NCBI RefSeq assembly: GCF_019278525.1
Contig: NZ_CP058986.1
Span: 1 to 64,000, forward strand
Direction of reading: 5' to 3'
DNA length: 64,000 bases
Source: Polaribacter sp. HaHaR_3_91
GTDB taxonomy: Bacteria; Bacteroidota; Bacteroidia; Flavobacteriales; Flavobacteriaceae
The notes under the pieces were generated by a model. It made no database searches. It worked only from the letters and a program-made list of their open reading frames with translations, and was not told the origin of the DNA. Below, one piece after another: positions 9,589 to 18,458 of this stretch (its first letter is position 1; each line of letters opens with the position of its first letter). A program made the position numbers and the translations under genes.

Positions 9589-9611
9589 CTTAACACTCAT
9601 AACTCATAACT
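9581..9611 (+). repeat. Right repeat cluster of four-helix-bundle cassette 1
   Basis: Three exact copies of ACTCATAACT at 9581-9590, 9595-9604 and 9602-9611 (the last two overlap). The stop codon of the four-helix gene is in the first copy, and atpG starts 6 nt after the last. They are inverted relative to the degenerate copies at 9225-9255. Confidence 0.75.
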
Positions 9612-9617
9612 TGAGAA

Positions 9618-10484
9618 ATGGCAAACTTAAAAGAAATACGTAATAGAATTACCTCTATTAAATCTACAATGCAGATTACATCTGCCATGAAAATGGTATC
9701 TGCTGCAAAGTTAAAAAAAGCACAAGATGCAATTACGGCAATGAGACCGTATTCATCTAAACTAACTGAATTGTTGCAAAATTTAAGTGCAACTTTAGAT
9801 AGTAATGCTGGTGGAGTGTATTCAAATCAAAGAGAGGTTTCTAAAGTTTTATTAGTTGTTGTAACTTCTAACAGAGGTTTGTGTGGTGGTTTTAACTCAT
9901 CAATTACAAAAACAGTTATTAGAACTGTAAAAGAAAAATACAGTAATGTTGATGTAGACCTATTTACCGTTGGTAAAAAAGGTGGAGATATTTTATCTAA
10001 ACAATATAACATTGCAGAATCTAATAACGAAATTTACGACGATTTAACTTTTGATAACGTAGCTGAAATTGCTGAAAAGTTAATGAGTCTATTTGCTGAG
10101 GGTACATACGATAAAATTGAACTTATTTATAATCAATTTAAGAATGCTGCAACTCAAATTCCGCAAGTAGAACAATTTTTACCAATTAAACCTATTGAAG
10201 GTGGTGATAAAGAAGCAGTAAGCTCTGATTATATTTACGAACCATCTAAATTACAAATTGTTGAAGCTTTAATACCTAAATCTTTAAAGACTCAGTTATA
10301 TAAAGCACTTAGAGATAGTTTTGCATCCGAACACGGTGCTCGTATGACTGCAATGCACAAAGCAACAGACAACGCAACAGATTTAAGAGACGATTTATTG
10401 TTAACTTATAACAAAGCACGTCAGGCAGCAATTACCAACGAAATTTTAGAAATTGTTGGTGGTGCGGAAGCATTAAACAATTAG
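9618..10484 (+). CDS. atpG: F0F1 ATP synthase subunit gamma
   Basis: A 288-residue central rotor subunit. The N-terminal helix has the family pattern IRNRITSIKSTMQITSAMKMV (abridged landmark: TMQITSAMKMVSAAK). TSNRGLCGGFN lies in the middle, and the C-terminal coiled-coil helix carries the ARMTAMHKATDNA motif. The length is normal. It ends the atp run here. No atpD or atpC follows, in line with the split atp loci known in Bacteroidota. The last 25 nt of the gene are duplicated imperfectly just downstream. Confidence 0.96.
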   Translation: MANLKEIRNRITSIKSTMQITSAMKMVSAAKLKKAQDAITAMRPYSSKLTELLQNLSATLDSNAGGVYSNQREVSKVLLVVVTSNRGLCGGFNSSITKTVIRTVKEKYSNVDVDLFTVGKKGGDILSKQYNIAESNNEIYDDLTFDNVAEIAEKLMSLFAEGTYDKIELIYNQFKNAATQIPQVEQFLPIKPIEGGDKEAVSSDYIYEPSKLQIVEALIPKSLKTQLYKALRDSFASEHGARMTAMHKATDNATDLRDDLLLTYNKARQAAITNEILEIVGGAEALNN

Positions 10485-10541
10485 ACGAAACTTTTGTGAA
10501 GTCAAATTATTTAAAAGTGCGGAAGCATTAAATAATCAGAC
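10462..10541 (+). repeat. Partial duplication of the atpG 3' end
   Basis: The 25 nt at 10462-10486, which include the atpG stop codon, recur at 10517-10541 with two mismatches, 55 nt apart. The downstream copy carries the same gtgcggaagcattaaa core. It has no coding role and looks like a local slip or recombination duplication. Confidence 0.8.
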
Positions 10542-10575
10542 ATTTTAATTATCCTGCAAAAGCAGAAACTTATAT

Positions 10576-10612
10576 AAAAAAGAGCTTATCAAAATTGATA
10601 AGCTCTTTTTTT
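10576..10612 (+). terminator. Terminator of the atp operon
   Basis: A perfect stem of about 17 bp (left arm ending at 10592, right arm 10595-10610) built on GAGCTTATCAA / TTGATAAGCTC, followed by a T-run. It ends transcription about 90 nt after atpG. Its A-rich upstream flank could let it work in both directions. Confidence 0.9.
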
Positions 10613-10656
10613 ATACCTTGGCATATCGTTTGATTTCTATTATAAAAATAAGAATT

Positions 10657-11121
10657 ATGAAAACTTTATCTATTTTGTTATTTATCTTAAGTTTTTCGCA
10701 ATGCGGAAGTACAAAATTTCAAAAGAATACTTCTTTTATAATTGATTCAGCAAACTATATGACTTGGACTGGAGAACAACCAGGAAATCATGGTATTAAT
10801 GTTCAAATTCAATTAAAAGAAAAATCGAATATTACGTTTGATTCTTTATACTTTAGAAACAAGGCAACAAAAGTCGAAATTAAAGAAGCATCTCTTATTA
10901 TAGCAAACTACACAACTTCAAAGAGTAAAAACTTAGATATTACGCTTCATTTAGATCCTAAAAAAGAATTTAAAAATAAAATTCCCATACAAGAAAAGAT
11001 TCCTTTTGAATTATCAAAAAAGGAAGCAGTTCTATCCTATCAACTAAATGGAGAAACAAAATATTATAAAATAAAAGAGATTAAAGAGAGGGATACTAAA
11101 CTTACTCAACAAATACAATAA
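10657..11121 (+). CDS. Small secreted lipoprotein of unknown function
   Basis: A 154-residue protein using the ATG at 10657. An upstream TTG at 10618 would add residues in front of the signal peptide and is unlikely. The N-terminus (MKTLSILLFILSFSQCGS) is a lipoprotein signal with Cys at about 16. The mature part is predicted beta-rich with many Lys residues. I recognise no domain. It stands alone between two terminators. Confidence 0.65.
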   Translation: MKTLSILLFILSFSQCGSTKFQKNTSFIIDSANYMTWTGEQPGNHGINVQIQLKEKSNITFDSLYFRNKATKVEIKEASLIIANYTTSKSKNLDITLHLDPKKEFKNKIPIQEKIPFELSKKEAVLSYQLNGETKYYKIKEIKERDTKLTQQIQ

Positions 11122-11137
11122 ACAGAAAAAACATTCC

Positions 11138-11172
11138 TTAAAAACCACTCAATTATGAGTGGTTTTTATTTT
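11138..11172 (+). terminator. Intrinsic terminator
   Basis: An AAAAACCACTC / GAGTGGTTTTT stem around aattat, followed by a T-rich tail, just downstream of the lipoprotein gene that ends at 11121. The symmetrical A and T flanks make it potentially bidirectional. Confidence 0.9.
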
Positions 11173-11220
11173 TGGCACGTATTTTGAAATTACATAAGCA
11201 TAACAGTAAAATTCAAGCTT

Positions 11221-12141
11221 ATGAAATCAATAAAACTACTTATAACAATAATCATTACCGGAACACTATTAAGTTCTTGCTCTAGAGTTGACGATAATTA
11301 TGACATTTCTTTAGAACAAGTAGTCACAGATTATGACTTATGGTATGTAGATTATCATAGAACAACAGGAAGTGGAGACATACCTTATGTTTCAAGAGCA
11401 TTTACTTTATCATTTGTAAATGGAATTTTATACGCAAACAATAATATTGTAGATATTGGAAGAACCGGAAATGGATTTGGAATTGATGTTGGAACTTACA
11501 ATACGTATAATGGTATCTTAGAAACTGATCATGATATAGACGGTGCAAACGACTTTGAAGTTACTGTAATTTCTAACAATGAAATAAAATTATACAACTA
11601 CAGACAAAATGTAAGCTATTACTTAATTGGGTATCAGGTAAATCAATTTGACTATGATAAATTATTTTACGAAAACATAGAATACTTTTTACAAGAATAT
11701 ATTGGTTGGGAGAAAGTAAGTACAAAAGGAGGCTTAACAGATGCCTTTGATAATGAAAATTATTTAGCTTTTACCCCCGAAAATATAACAACATTTTATA
11801 GCTCTCAAGATCCTTCTGGCACACAAATTGATAATATCTATTGGGATTACGTTGGTGCATATGAAATCTTTGATATCAATGGATTTGAAGATATAAAGGA
11901 TTTAACATTATATTATGATGACGGAGATACAGAAGAGTTTGAGTTGGACGTTATTAATGATGGAACGATAGCACTTTATAATTATGAATCTGGAAAAACT
12001 TACGAGTTTTCTGGAAGAGGTTATTTAGAATTTAAGAAAAGTGAAAATTCTAAAACAAGTGCAAAAGATATTGTAAGGAATGATGGTAGAAAACGTACTA
12101 AGATAATAAGAGAAACAAAAGAAAGAAGAAATTTAAAATAA
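11221..12141 (+). CDS. Lipoprotein of unknown function with two duplicated beta-rich modules
   Basis: A 306-residue protein with a lipoprotein signal (lipobox LSSC, Cys at about 20). The mature part reads as two related modules: each has a Y-D-(L/Y)-W-(Y/D) start, a central LYYDDG- or LYANNN-like strand, and an ending such as IKLYNYRQNVSYYLIG (about 120-137) or IALYNYESGKTYEFSG (about 253-268). The tail is Lys/Arg-rich. It resembles proteins often labelled nicotinic acid receptor family lipoproteins in Flavobacteria, a label with no functional basis known to me. It is a single-gene unit with its own terminator. Confidence 0.65.
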   Translation: MKSIKLLITIIITGTLLSSCSRVDDNYDISLEQVVTDYDLWYVDYHRTTGSGDIPYVSRAFTLSFVNGILYANNNIVDIGRTGNGFGIDVGTYNTYNGILETDHDIDGANDFEVTVISNNEIKLYNYRQNVSYYLIGYQVNQFDYDKLFYENIEYFLQEYIGWEKVSTKGGLTDAFDNENYLAFTPENITTFYSSQDPSGTQIDNIYWDYVGAYEIFDINGFEDIKDLTLYYDDGDTEEFELDVINDGTIALYNYESGKTYEFSGRGYLEFKKSENSKTSAKDIVRNDGRKRTKIIRETKERRNLK

Positions 12142-12188
12142 AGTTTGGTTAGTTGATTTTTGATTGGAGTAGTTACCAATTGAAAGAT

Positions 12189-12216
12189 AAACCGTCCTGT
12201 GGAGGACGGTTTTTTC
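12189..12216 (+). terminator. Intrinsic terminator
   Basis: A GC-rich stem AACCGTCCT / AGGACGGTT with loop gtgg, followed by T6. It lies 48 nt after the lipoprotein stop codon. Confidence 0.92.
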
Positions 12217-12346
12217 TTTGTTTATAATTTGATGAAAATTAAACCCTAAAATTCTGACTATCAAAATATGTTTTCTTAATTTTATAAAACAATTTCACGG
12301 AATAAATTAGATTACTGCTATCGCAGGAATAATAGAAAAAAGACAA

Positions 12347-13099
12347 ATGGAACAAACAGCATTTATAACCGGAGCTACGTCTGGAATTGGAAAAGCAACC
12401 GCAGAAATTTTCGCAAAAAATAACATCCGTTTAATTCTTTGCGGGAGAAGAGCAGAACGATTATCAGAACTTAAAGAGACTTTAAGTAAACTTACAGAAG
12501 TTACCACTTTACAGTTTGATGTTTCTAAAAGAGGAGAAGTTGCAACAGCCATAAAATCATTACCCGAAAACTTTAAACAAGTTGATATTTTAATCAATAA
12601 TGCAGGGAATGCACATGGTTTATCTAGCATACAAGATGGCGATATAGATGATTGGGATGCTATGTTAGATATTAACGTAAAAGGTTTGTTATACGTTTCC
12701 AAAGCAATCATTCCGCAGATGACAGATAGAAACAATGGTTTTATTGTAAATATTGGCTCTATAGCGGCAAAAGATGTTTATCCTAACGGAAATGTATATT
12801 GCGCTTCTAAACACGCTGTAGATGCTTTAAATAAGGCAATGAGAATCGATTTAAACAAAAATAACATTCGTGTTTCTGCAATTCATCCTGGGGCAGTAGA
12901 AACTGAGTTTTCAGATGTTCGTTTTAAAGGTGATATAAAAAAGGCAAAATCTGTGTATGCAGGTTATAAAGCTTTACAAGCAGATGATATTGCAGATATT
13001 ATTTATTTTGTAATTTCTAGACCGTATCATGTTAATATAGAAGATTTAGTAGTGTATCCTACAGCACAAGCATCACCAACAATTTTGAATAGAGATTAA
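12347..13099 (+). CDS. SDR family NAD(P)-dependent oxidoreductase
   Basis: A 250-residue classical short-chain dehydrogenase. It has the cofactor motif TGATSGIG (about 9-16), the NNAGNA segment (about 84-89), the catalytic Ser in NIGSIAAKD (about 137) and the YCASK catalytic Tyr-Lys pair (about 150-154). The sequence resembles the YdfG-type serine/3-hydroxy acid dehydrogenases (NAD(P)-dependent), but substrate cannot be fixed. It is separated by 1 nt from the aldo-keto reductase, and with the following gene it forms a three-gene operon. Confidence 0.9.
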   Translation: MEQTAFITGATSGIGKATAEIFAKNNIRLILCGRRAERLSELKETLSKLTEVTTLQFDVSKRGEVATAIKSLPENFKQVDILINNAGNAHGLSSIQDGDIDDWDAMLDINVKGLLYVSKAIIPQMTDRNNGFIVNIGSIAAKDVYPNGNVYCASKHAVDALNKAMRIDLNKNNIRVSAIHPGAVETEFSDVRFKGDIKKAKSVYAGYKALQADDIADIIYFVISRPYHVNIEDLVVYPTAQASPTILNRD

Positions 13100-13100
13100 A

Positions 13101-13964
13101 ATGCCAAAATCAGAAATTATAATCGGATGCATGTCTTGGGGAAAATGGGGAAAACAATTTTCTACTAAAGAACAAATTGATATGATTCAATTCTGCGTAG
13201 AAAACGGCTATGCAACTTTTGATCATGCAGATATTTATGGTGATTATTCTACAGAAGCTGAATTTGGAAAAGCATTTGTAGAAACTGGCATTCCACGTGA
13301 AGAAATTCAATTAATATCTAAGTGTGGTATCCAACTTGTTGGAGAAGCTCGAAACAATAAATTAAAACATTATAATTATTCGAAAGAATATATTATTTGG
13401 AGTGTAGAATCTACTTTAAAAAACTTAAAAACGGATTATCTTGATACTTTTTTACTGCACAGACCAAGTCCGCTTATGCAACCTGACGAAATTGCAGAAG
13501 CCATTACTGAATTGCAAGAAAGTGGTAAAATAATCAATTTTGGAGTTTCAAACTTTACGCCTTCTCAAGTTGATTTAATTGCTGATAAAATTCCTGTTTC
13601 TGTAAATCAGATAGAATTTTCTTTAACACATCATAATGCAATGCAAAATGGCAGTTTAGATCAAATGCTACAAAAAAATATGCAGCCAATGTGTTGGAGT
13701 CCTTTAGGAAGTGTTTTTAGAGAAAAAACTACAAAAACAGAAAGAGTAAAAGCAGTTTTAAAAACATTAGTCGCAAAATATACTGTTTCTGAAGATGTGT
13801 TATTATTAGCGTGGATTTTAAAACATCCTTCAAAATTATCTCCAGTGATTGGAACTACTAATAAAGAACGAATTTTAAACGCGAATAAAGCTTTAGAAAT
13901 TAATATAGAACTACAAGATTGGTTTCTACTTTTAGAAGCTAGCCAAGGAGAAGAAATGCCATAA
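13101..13964 (+). CDS. Aldo/keto reductase
   Basis: A 287-residue NADPH-dependent oxidoreductase of the YdhF-like group. The (beta/alpha)8 barrel is indicated by FDHADIYGDY (catalytic Asp-Tyr region, about 40-49), the SKCGIQ lysine strand (about 75-80), the LLHRPSP histidine region (about 117-123), and NFGVSNFTPSQ (about 146-156). The usual C-terminal cofactor part is present (VIGTTNKERI). Its ATG comes 1 nt after the SDR stop, so the two reductases are co-expressed and may act on related carbonyls. Confidence 0.92.
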   Translation: MPKSEIIIGCMSWGKWGKQFSTKEQIDMIQFCVENGYATFDHADIYGDYSTEAEFGKAFVETGIPREEIQLISKCGIQLVGEARNNKLKHYNYSKEYIIWSVESTLKNLKTDYLDTFLLHRPSPLMQPDEIAEAITELQESGKIINFGVSNFTPSQVDLIADKIPVSVNQIEFSLTHHNAMQNGSLDQMLQKNMQPMCWSPLGSVFREKTTKTERVKAVLKTLVAKYTVSEDVLLLAWILKHPSKLSPVIGTTNKERILNANKALEINIELQDWFLLLEASQGEEMP

Positions 13965-13965
13965 A

Positions 13966-15105
13966 ATGATAAACAAAAGACTTTTAATCAAAAACCTACT
14001 TTCTCACAACGATGAGAATAGTTTTTATGATAAAAAGCAAAAATTGTCATTAAGTGCAAAAGATGGAAAAGCAAAGTTTTTAAAACATATTTGTGCCCTT
14101 TCTAATTCCAATCCAGAAAATAATTCTTACATCGTTATTGGTGTTGAAGATGAAGAAAACAAAATTATTGGTGTCGATTTTTATGATGATAGCAAGATTC
14201 AGAATTTAGTGAATGCTTATTTAAAAAACCCTCCAAAAATTGAATATGAAAATGTTCCTTTTCCTAGCTTACAGCGTCATAAAGTAATTGGTTTGGTTAC
14301 TATTCATCCGAATAATAAAATCACATCACTTTTAAAGAATACTTGGAAATATAGAAAAGGAACTACTTTTTATAGAAGAGGAAGTAACTCTATACCTTCT
14401 TCCGGAAATTTTGAATTGCGAAACACCAATAAAGATATTGTTGAGGCTATCGAAAAAAATGCGCGTAATAATATAGAATTAACCTTAGATGGTGTTTTCG
14501 ATTTCATCAACAATCATAAATCAGCCTACAACCCCCAATATAAAGTTTTTAATGAACAATTTGTGTTGTGTTGGGCAGGAAAAAAAAAGCTTATAAACGA
14601 TGAAGTTTATTTTTCTAGGGTAGATATCGAATTAATTAACGAGCAAGTAAAGTTGTTTTTTTCTGCTTTAGATGACGTTCAAATTAGTTATAATCAGCAA
14701 TCTTTCATTATCACTGAATACATCTACTTAGGATTAGAAAAGCAAGAAGAATTGTATCCATTAGAGAAAACAATTATCAATTTTAAAGAAAACGGGCAGC
14801 ATGATATTGTAAAAGAGTTTTTGTTTGTTCCTCCAAAATTTGATATAAACATTATACATCACATTTACAATGACTGCAATGCTATTGTAAAAAAAATTGA
14901 AAACAACATACCTATTTCTGTAATTGAAGGTGTGGATGTATTGCGTTTACCAACCAATTATTTAATCTGTTATTTACACGGTTATGTAGACGTTTCTAAA
15001 CAGTTAAAGAAGGTAAAAACGTACCTAAAAGATTTAAAAGATAAAACAACGTATATAAAGTATAAAGAAGCAATGCGTGTAATTAGAAAAGTGCAATATC
15101 ATTAA
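13966..15105 (+). CDS. AlbA_2 (Schlafen-type) putative ATP-binding protein
   Basis: A 379-residue protein. The N-terminal about 150 residues match the AlbA_2/Schlafen-like DNA-binding fold: the conserved GKAKFLKHICALSN helix, then YIVIGVEDEENKIIGVDF, then a strand with KYRKGTTFYRRGSNS (about 124-138). The C-terminal part is specific and unrecognised. Such proteins are annotated as ATP-binding or putative transcriptional regulators. The gene follows the aldo-keto reductase by 1 nt, an unexpected partner for two metabolic reductases. Function unknown. Confidence 0.75.
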   Translation: MINKRLLIKNLLSHNDENSFYDKKQKLSLSAKDGKAKFLKHICALSNSNPENNSYIVIGVEDEENKIIGVDFYDDSKIQNLVNAYLKNPPKIEYENVPFPSLQRHKVIGLVTIHPNNKITSLLKNTWKYRKGTTFYRRGSNSIPSSGNFELRNTNKDIVEAIEKNARNNIELTLDGVFDFINNHKSAYNPQYKVFNEQFVLCWAGKKKLINDEVYFSRVDIELINEQVKLFFSALDDVQISYNQQSFIITEYIYLGLEKQEELYPLEKTIINFKENGQHDIVKEFLFVPPKFDINIIHHIYNDCNAIVKKIENNIPISVIEGVDVLRLPTNYLICYLHGYVDVSKQLKKVKTYLKDLKDKTTYIKYKEAMRVIRKVQYH

Positions 15106-15108
15106 ATA

Positions 15109-15180
15109 AAAAGAGGTTGTCTAAAAAAGTTTTTTTTGTCAGTAAGACAAGTTTAATACTTTTAAGACAACCTCTTCTTG
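15109..15180 (+). terminator. Nested hairpin / bidirectional terminator
   Basis: An outer stem AAGAGGTTGTCT (15111-15122) pairs with AGACAACCTCTT (15165-15176). Inside, a second hairpin TTGTC / GACAA (15136-15150) follows a T8 run. It separates the plus-strand trio from the minus-strand small gene and probably ends transcription from both sides. I recall this GAGGTTGTC-type stem at several loci in flavobacterial genomes. Confidence 0.75.
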
Positions 15181-15204
15181 TAAAGGGATATTTAAATTTA
15201 TAGG

Positions 15205-15318
15205 TTACTTTCTGGACTTCCGTTTCTTCATTTTTTTATCTTCTAATTTCTTTAAAATTTTCTCTTGTTTTTTCTCGTTTAATTCTGCTTTTGTGAGCTT
15301 TTTTCTCAATACAGCCAT
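15205..15318 (-). CDS. Tiny basic Lys-rich protein (37 aa)
   Basis: Reads M-A-V-L-R-K-K-L-T-K, then an alternating Lys/Glu helix and a strongly basic tail ending KKRKSRK. About half of the residues are charged. I see no domain; the charge pattern suggests an RNA- or ribosome-associated helix. It has its own intergenic upstream region of about 430 nt and no close partner gene. It may be a real small protein, but only the ORF itself supports it. Confidence 0.4.
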   Translation of the reverse strand: MAVLRKKLTKAELNEKKQEKILKKLEDKKMKKRKSRK

Positions 15319-15749
15319 GATATTATCATTTTAAATTTATATATAAAAAAACAGTATCGTAAACTCTAAATTGACACATTATTACATATGCGAGTAAAGC
15401 CATTCAATTTGTTATTTTGAATATCTTCTATAAGAAATAATGAAATAGAGCTGTGTAGGCACACTCGAAATGCCTAATTAAGACACAAAGATAATTTTAC
15501 GTTTTCTATACATTGCAAAAGAAAAAGAAGCACAAACAAAGCCATGGACAAGCGTCTCATAAAATCCTTGTAGATATTTTCTTTTTATTGATTTCATTGC
15601 AGTATTAAAATAAAATATTGATTAATTATCAAAGATAACTTTAAGTTTTCGACTTTCCAAATTTACATGCATCGCTTAATTTTAATCCCTAAAAACAGGA
15701 TATATTCCTATAAAAGTTGAATCTAAATGTATCTTGGATATGAGAAGTA
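15319..15749. other. Intergenic region without a convincing gene
   Basis: 431 nt between the tiny basic gene and the DUF1501 stop codon. It is AT-rich. I find no ORF with a plausible start, no tRNA and no strong hairpin. It should hold the promoter of the small minus-strand gene, but I cannot point to a clear -7 box. Confidence 0.5.
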
Positions 15750-16940
15750 TTAAACAAAATTTAATTTAGAAAATGATTTGTTCAAAATAGCAACATCATC
15801 TACTTGCAACCATTTGTCTAAAATTGTTGCATAAATTTCTCTAAAATCTATTTCATAATTAAGGTTTCCATTTTTATCTAAATCACCCAAATTAGGTAAA
15901 TTATTATACAAACCTTGTTTCTTTAAGTTTTTTCCCATCACAAAAACATTGTTAGCTGTTCCGTGATCTGTTCCTTTAGATTCGTTTTGTTTTACACGTC
16001 TACCAAACTCAGAAAAAGTAAGAATTAACACATCATCAAATGTGTTGTTTTTTTGTAAATCATTTATAAACACTTCCATACTTTCTGCATAGACCTTTAA
16101 CAATCTTTCTTGTGTTCCTGCTTGGTTTGCGTGTGTATCAAAACCACTTAAACCTGCATAATATACTTGTGTTTCTAAACCAGAATTTATAAATTGAGAA
16201 ATAGTATTAAGCTGTTTTCCAAAGATATTTTTAGGGTATTCTGCAGTCCTACTTCTGGTGTTGCTTTTTTCGTAAATGTGTTTTGCAGATGATTTTGCAT
16301 CAATCATAGTATTGTACAAATAGCCTAAATTATGTTCGCTTAAATGCGCATCATTATAATTGGTTACCACATTGTTAAAAAATGGTGCACGCATAGAATT
16401 ATAAAACATTTTTGGGTCTGTAATTGCCAATCCGTTTTGTGTATTCCCTTTCATCATTAAGGACAAACTTTCATCAACTTCAATAGCAGCATATGGATTT
16501 CCTTTGGTGTAATCTAAATAACGACCTACCCAACCATTTTGTAAATACTCATTACTATCACTAGCTGTTTGCCAAATATCTGTAGATCTAAAATGTGATA
16601 AATTAGGGTTTGGATACCCTACATTATTAATAATACTTACAAAACCTTTGTTATATAAATCTTGTAAAGGTTGTAGGCTTTTGTGGAGCCCAACCTCATC
16701 AGAAATTTTAAAGACATCGTTTTGTTTTATGGCGATATTATTTCGTTGTTGATAATAAATATCGTTTTGAAAAGGAACTACAGTATTTAAGCCATCGTTC
16801 CCTCCTTTTAATTGAATAATTACTACTTTTTTATGGCTAAGTGTTTTAATAGGAAGTTGTTCAAAAGCCTTTAAAAATTGAGGCACAAAAAACATTCCTG
16901 AAGCAAAAGTTGTTTGTTTTAAAAAATCTCTACGTTTCAT
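15750..16940 (-). CDS. DUF1501 domain-containing protein, Tat-type signal
   Basis: A 396-residue secreted protein of the DUF1501 family (sulfatase-like fold). The N-terminus MKRRDFLKQ is a twin-arginine motif followed by a hydrophobic stretch, so it should be exported folded by Tat. Family landmarks are VVIIQLKGGNDGLNTVVPF (about 40-58), the LSHFRSTDIWQTA segment, the GFDTHANQ histidine motif, and ILTFSEFGRRVKQN followed by GTDHG. DUF1501 is nearly always paired with DUF1800, as here (12-nt gap, DUF1800 upstream). The pair's biochemical role is unknown. Confidence 0.9.
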   Translation of the reverse strand: MKRRDFLKQTTFASGMFFVPQFLKAFEQLPIKTLSHKKVVIIQLKGGNDGLNTVVPFQNDIYYQQRNNIAIKQNDVFKISDEVGLHKSLQPLQDLYNKGFVSIINNVGYPNPNLSHFRSTDIWQTASDSNEYLQNGWVGRYLDYTKGNPYAAIEVDESLSLMMKGNTQNGLAITDPKMFYNSMRAPFFNNVVTNYNDAHLSEHNLGYLYNTMIDAKSSAKHIYEKSNTRSRTAEYPKNIFGKQLNTISQFINSGLETQVYYAGLSGFDTHANQAGTQERLLKVYAESMEVFINDLQKNNTFDDVLILTFSEFGRRVKQNESKGTDHGTANNVFVMGKNLKKQGLYNNLPNLGDLDKNGNLNYEIDFREIYATILDKWLQVDDVAILNKSFSKLNFV

Positions 16941-16952
16941 AATCTCAAAAAA

Positions 16953-18326
16953 TTAGCAAAGTTGATATTCAGGTAAACTCATTAATTGCACAACAAAATC
17001 GTGCTTAGAAAGTTGCTGATTTCTTTCTAACATTTCTTCAGTTCCACTATTAATTTTTGATGTAATAATCTGATGTACAAGTTCCTTATTAGATTCCTTT
17101 TTATAATTTTCTTCAAAAGAATTCCAATCGGCAGAAACTTTTATAAAAGCTTTTTTACGCAATTTTCTTTTCTTAAAATCGGTAATCATAGCTTCTTCAT
17201 CACCAATTTCTGAATATGCAATTTCTGCATTGTTTAATAATACAGAAGGCAAACGCAAACGGGTAACAATGGTATTACTGTCAATCCAATTTCTACCGGT
17301 TTTCCAACCAGCAACATTTGGCGGACTCAATAGTTTTTGTCCTAATAAACGTTGTAATAATAAAACTTGTTTCGGTTTCTCTATTTTATAAGGTACAACT
17401 GTGTTTATACCAACTAAAAACTCAATAGGTGATTTTATTTTGGTTCCAATATTTTCATCAGCATAAAACCAATTAGAAAGCAAAACAAAACGCATTAAAT
17501 TTTCTATATTATAATCTTTATAAAACACCTCTACCATTTCATCTACATGGTTTTTATTAGTGTTTTCATTGACAAAATAGGTGTAAATTTTTTCTGATAT
17601 AAAACGTGCACATTGTTCTTTTTCTACAATCAGATCTATAATGTCATCACCCTTAAAATGGCCCGATTTACCAAAAAATGTCTTTTCTCCAACATCATGT
17701 TGTCCTTTTTTAAAGTTGAATTGTCCTTTAAAATCATAACTATATCCTGTAAATGATCTTGCAGACTCTTTTATATCTTGTTCTGTATAATTGTCTTGCC
17801 CCAACGTAAAAAGCTCCATTAATTCACGTGCAAAATTCTCATTCGGACTTTTTTTCTTGTTCTGTTTGTTGTTTAAATAAGAAATCATTGCGGCTTCTTT
17901 AGAAACTGCTTTTGTGAAATTTCTAAAATCACCCAAAGCATTTTTTCGCAACATATTATTGTAACTCTCTACATATAAAATGTTTTTGTTTTCACACACA
18001 AAATGATTCGCCCAAAACAAGGTCATTTTTTCACGTAAAATTTCTGATGGATTATTTAAGCGTTCAAACCAAGCTGTAGAAAGCTCTTGTACTTTTTTTC
18101 TACTAATTTTTTGAAGTTCTTTACGTTTGTTTTTATCCTTGGAATCTTTAAAAGAAATACCTTTTAAAAAAGAAGTATCTACAGATAAAACAGTTGTTTT
18201 CTTTGATGAAATAAATAATTCGTTAACTACGTTTTTTTTACTTTTCTTAGATAAACGAGCCAATTCTTTTGGTGAAATACCAAAACCAACCCTGTTATAT
18301 AAATGTTGTATATGTGCTGATTTCAT
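16953..18326 (-). CDS. DUF1800 domain-containing protein
   Basis: A 457-residue protein of the DUF1800 family. Landmarks are HLYNRVGFGISPKELARL (about 6-23), MTLFWANHFV (about 101-110), NFARELMELFTLG (about 161-173), FGKSGHFKGDDIID, and the PPNVAGWKTGRNWID stretch (about 335). No clear export signal is visible. It is the first gene of the two-gene DUF1800-DUF1501 unit. A decayed copy of its first about 29 codons plus upstream DNA lies at 26120-26250. Confidence 0.9.
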   Translation of the reverse strand: MKSAHIQHLYNRVGFGISPKELARLSKKSKKNVVNELFISSKKTTVLSVDTSFLKGISFKDSKDKNKRKELQKISRKKVQELSTAWFERLNNPSEILREKMTLFWANHFVCENKNILYVESYNNMLRKNALGDFRNFTKAVSKEAAMISYLNNKQNKKKSPNENFARELMELFTLGQDNYTEQDIKESARSFTGYSYDFKGQFNFKKGQHDVGEKTFFGKSGHFKGDDIIDLIVEKEQCARFISEKIYTYFVNENTNKNHVDEMVEVFYKDYNIENLMRFVLLSNWFYADENIGTKIKSPIEFLVGINTVVPYKIEKPKQVLLLQRLLGQKLLSPPNVAGWKTGRNWIDSNTIVTRLRLPSVLLNNAEIAYSEIGDEEAMITDFKKRKLRKKAFIKVSADWNSFEENYKKESNKELVHQIITSKINSGTEEMLERNQQLSKHDFVVQLMSLPEYQLC

Positions 18327-18458
18327 AAACTTAAGACAATAAAAACTAAAGATAGTTTAATTTAAAGCATATAATTCTAAGGATATGAAAAAACAAGCTC
18401 TTACAAATATATTATTCTAGGTTTTGTGCTATAATTATAAGTTTAAATTCTAGTATTC

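Noticed and set aside
9360..9596. Minus-strand ORF over the first four-helix-bundle gene
   Set aside because: The plus frame shows the clear S23/IVP pattern; the antisense frame has no such signature.
9225..9611. CRISPR-like array from the short repeats
   Set aside because: The units are 10 nt, partly overlapping and inverted around a gene, with no regular spacers.
9618..10600. Missing atpD and atpC as a sign of a broken operon
   Set aside because: Split atp loci with atpD-atpC elsewhere are normal in Bacteroidota.
10618..10656. TTG start of the small lipoprotein gene
   Set aside because: It would put polar and basic residues before a complete signal peptide. The ATG at 10657 starts exactly at the signal.
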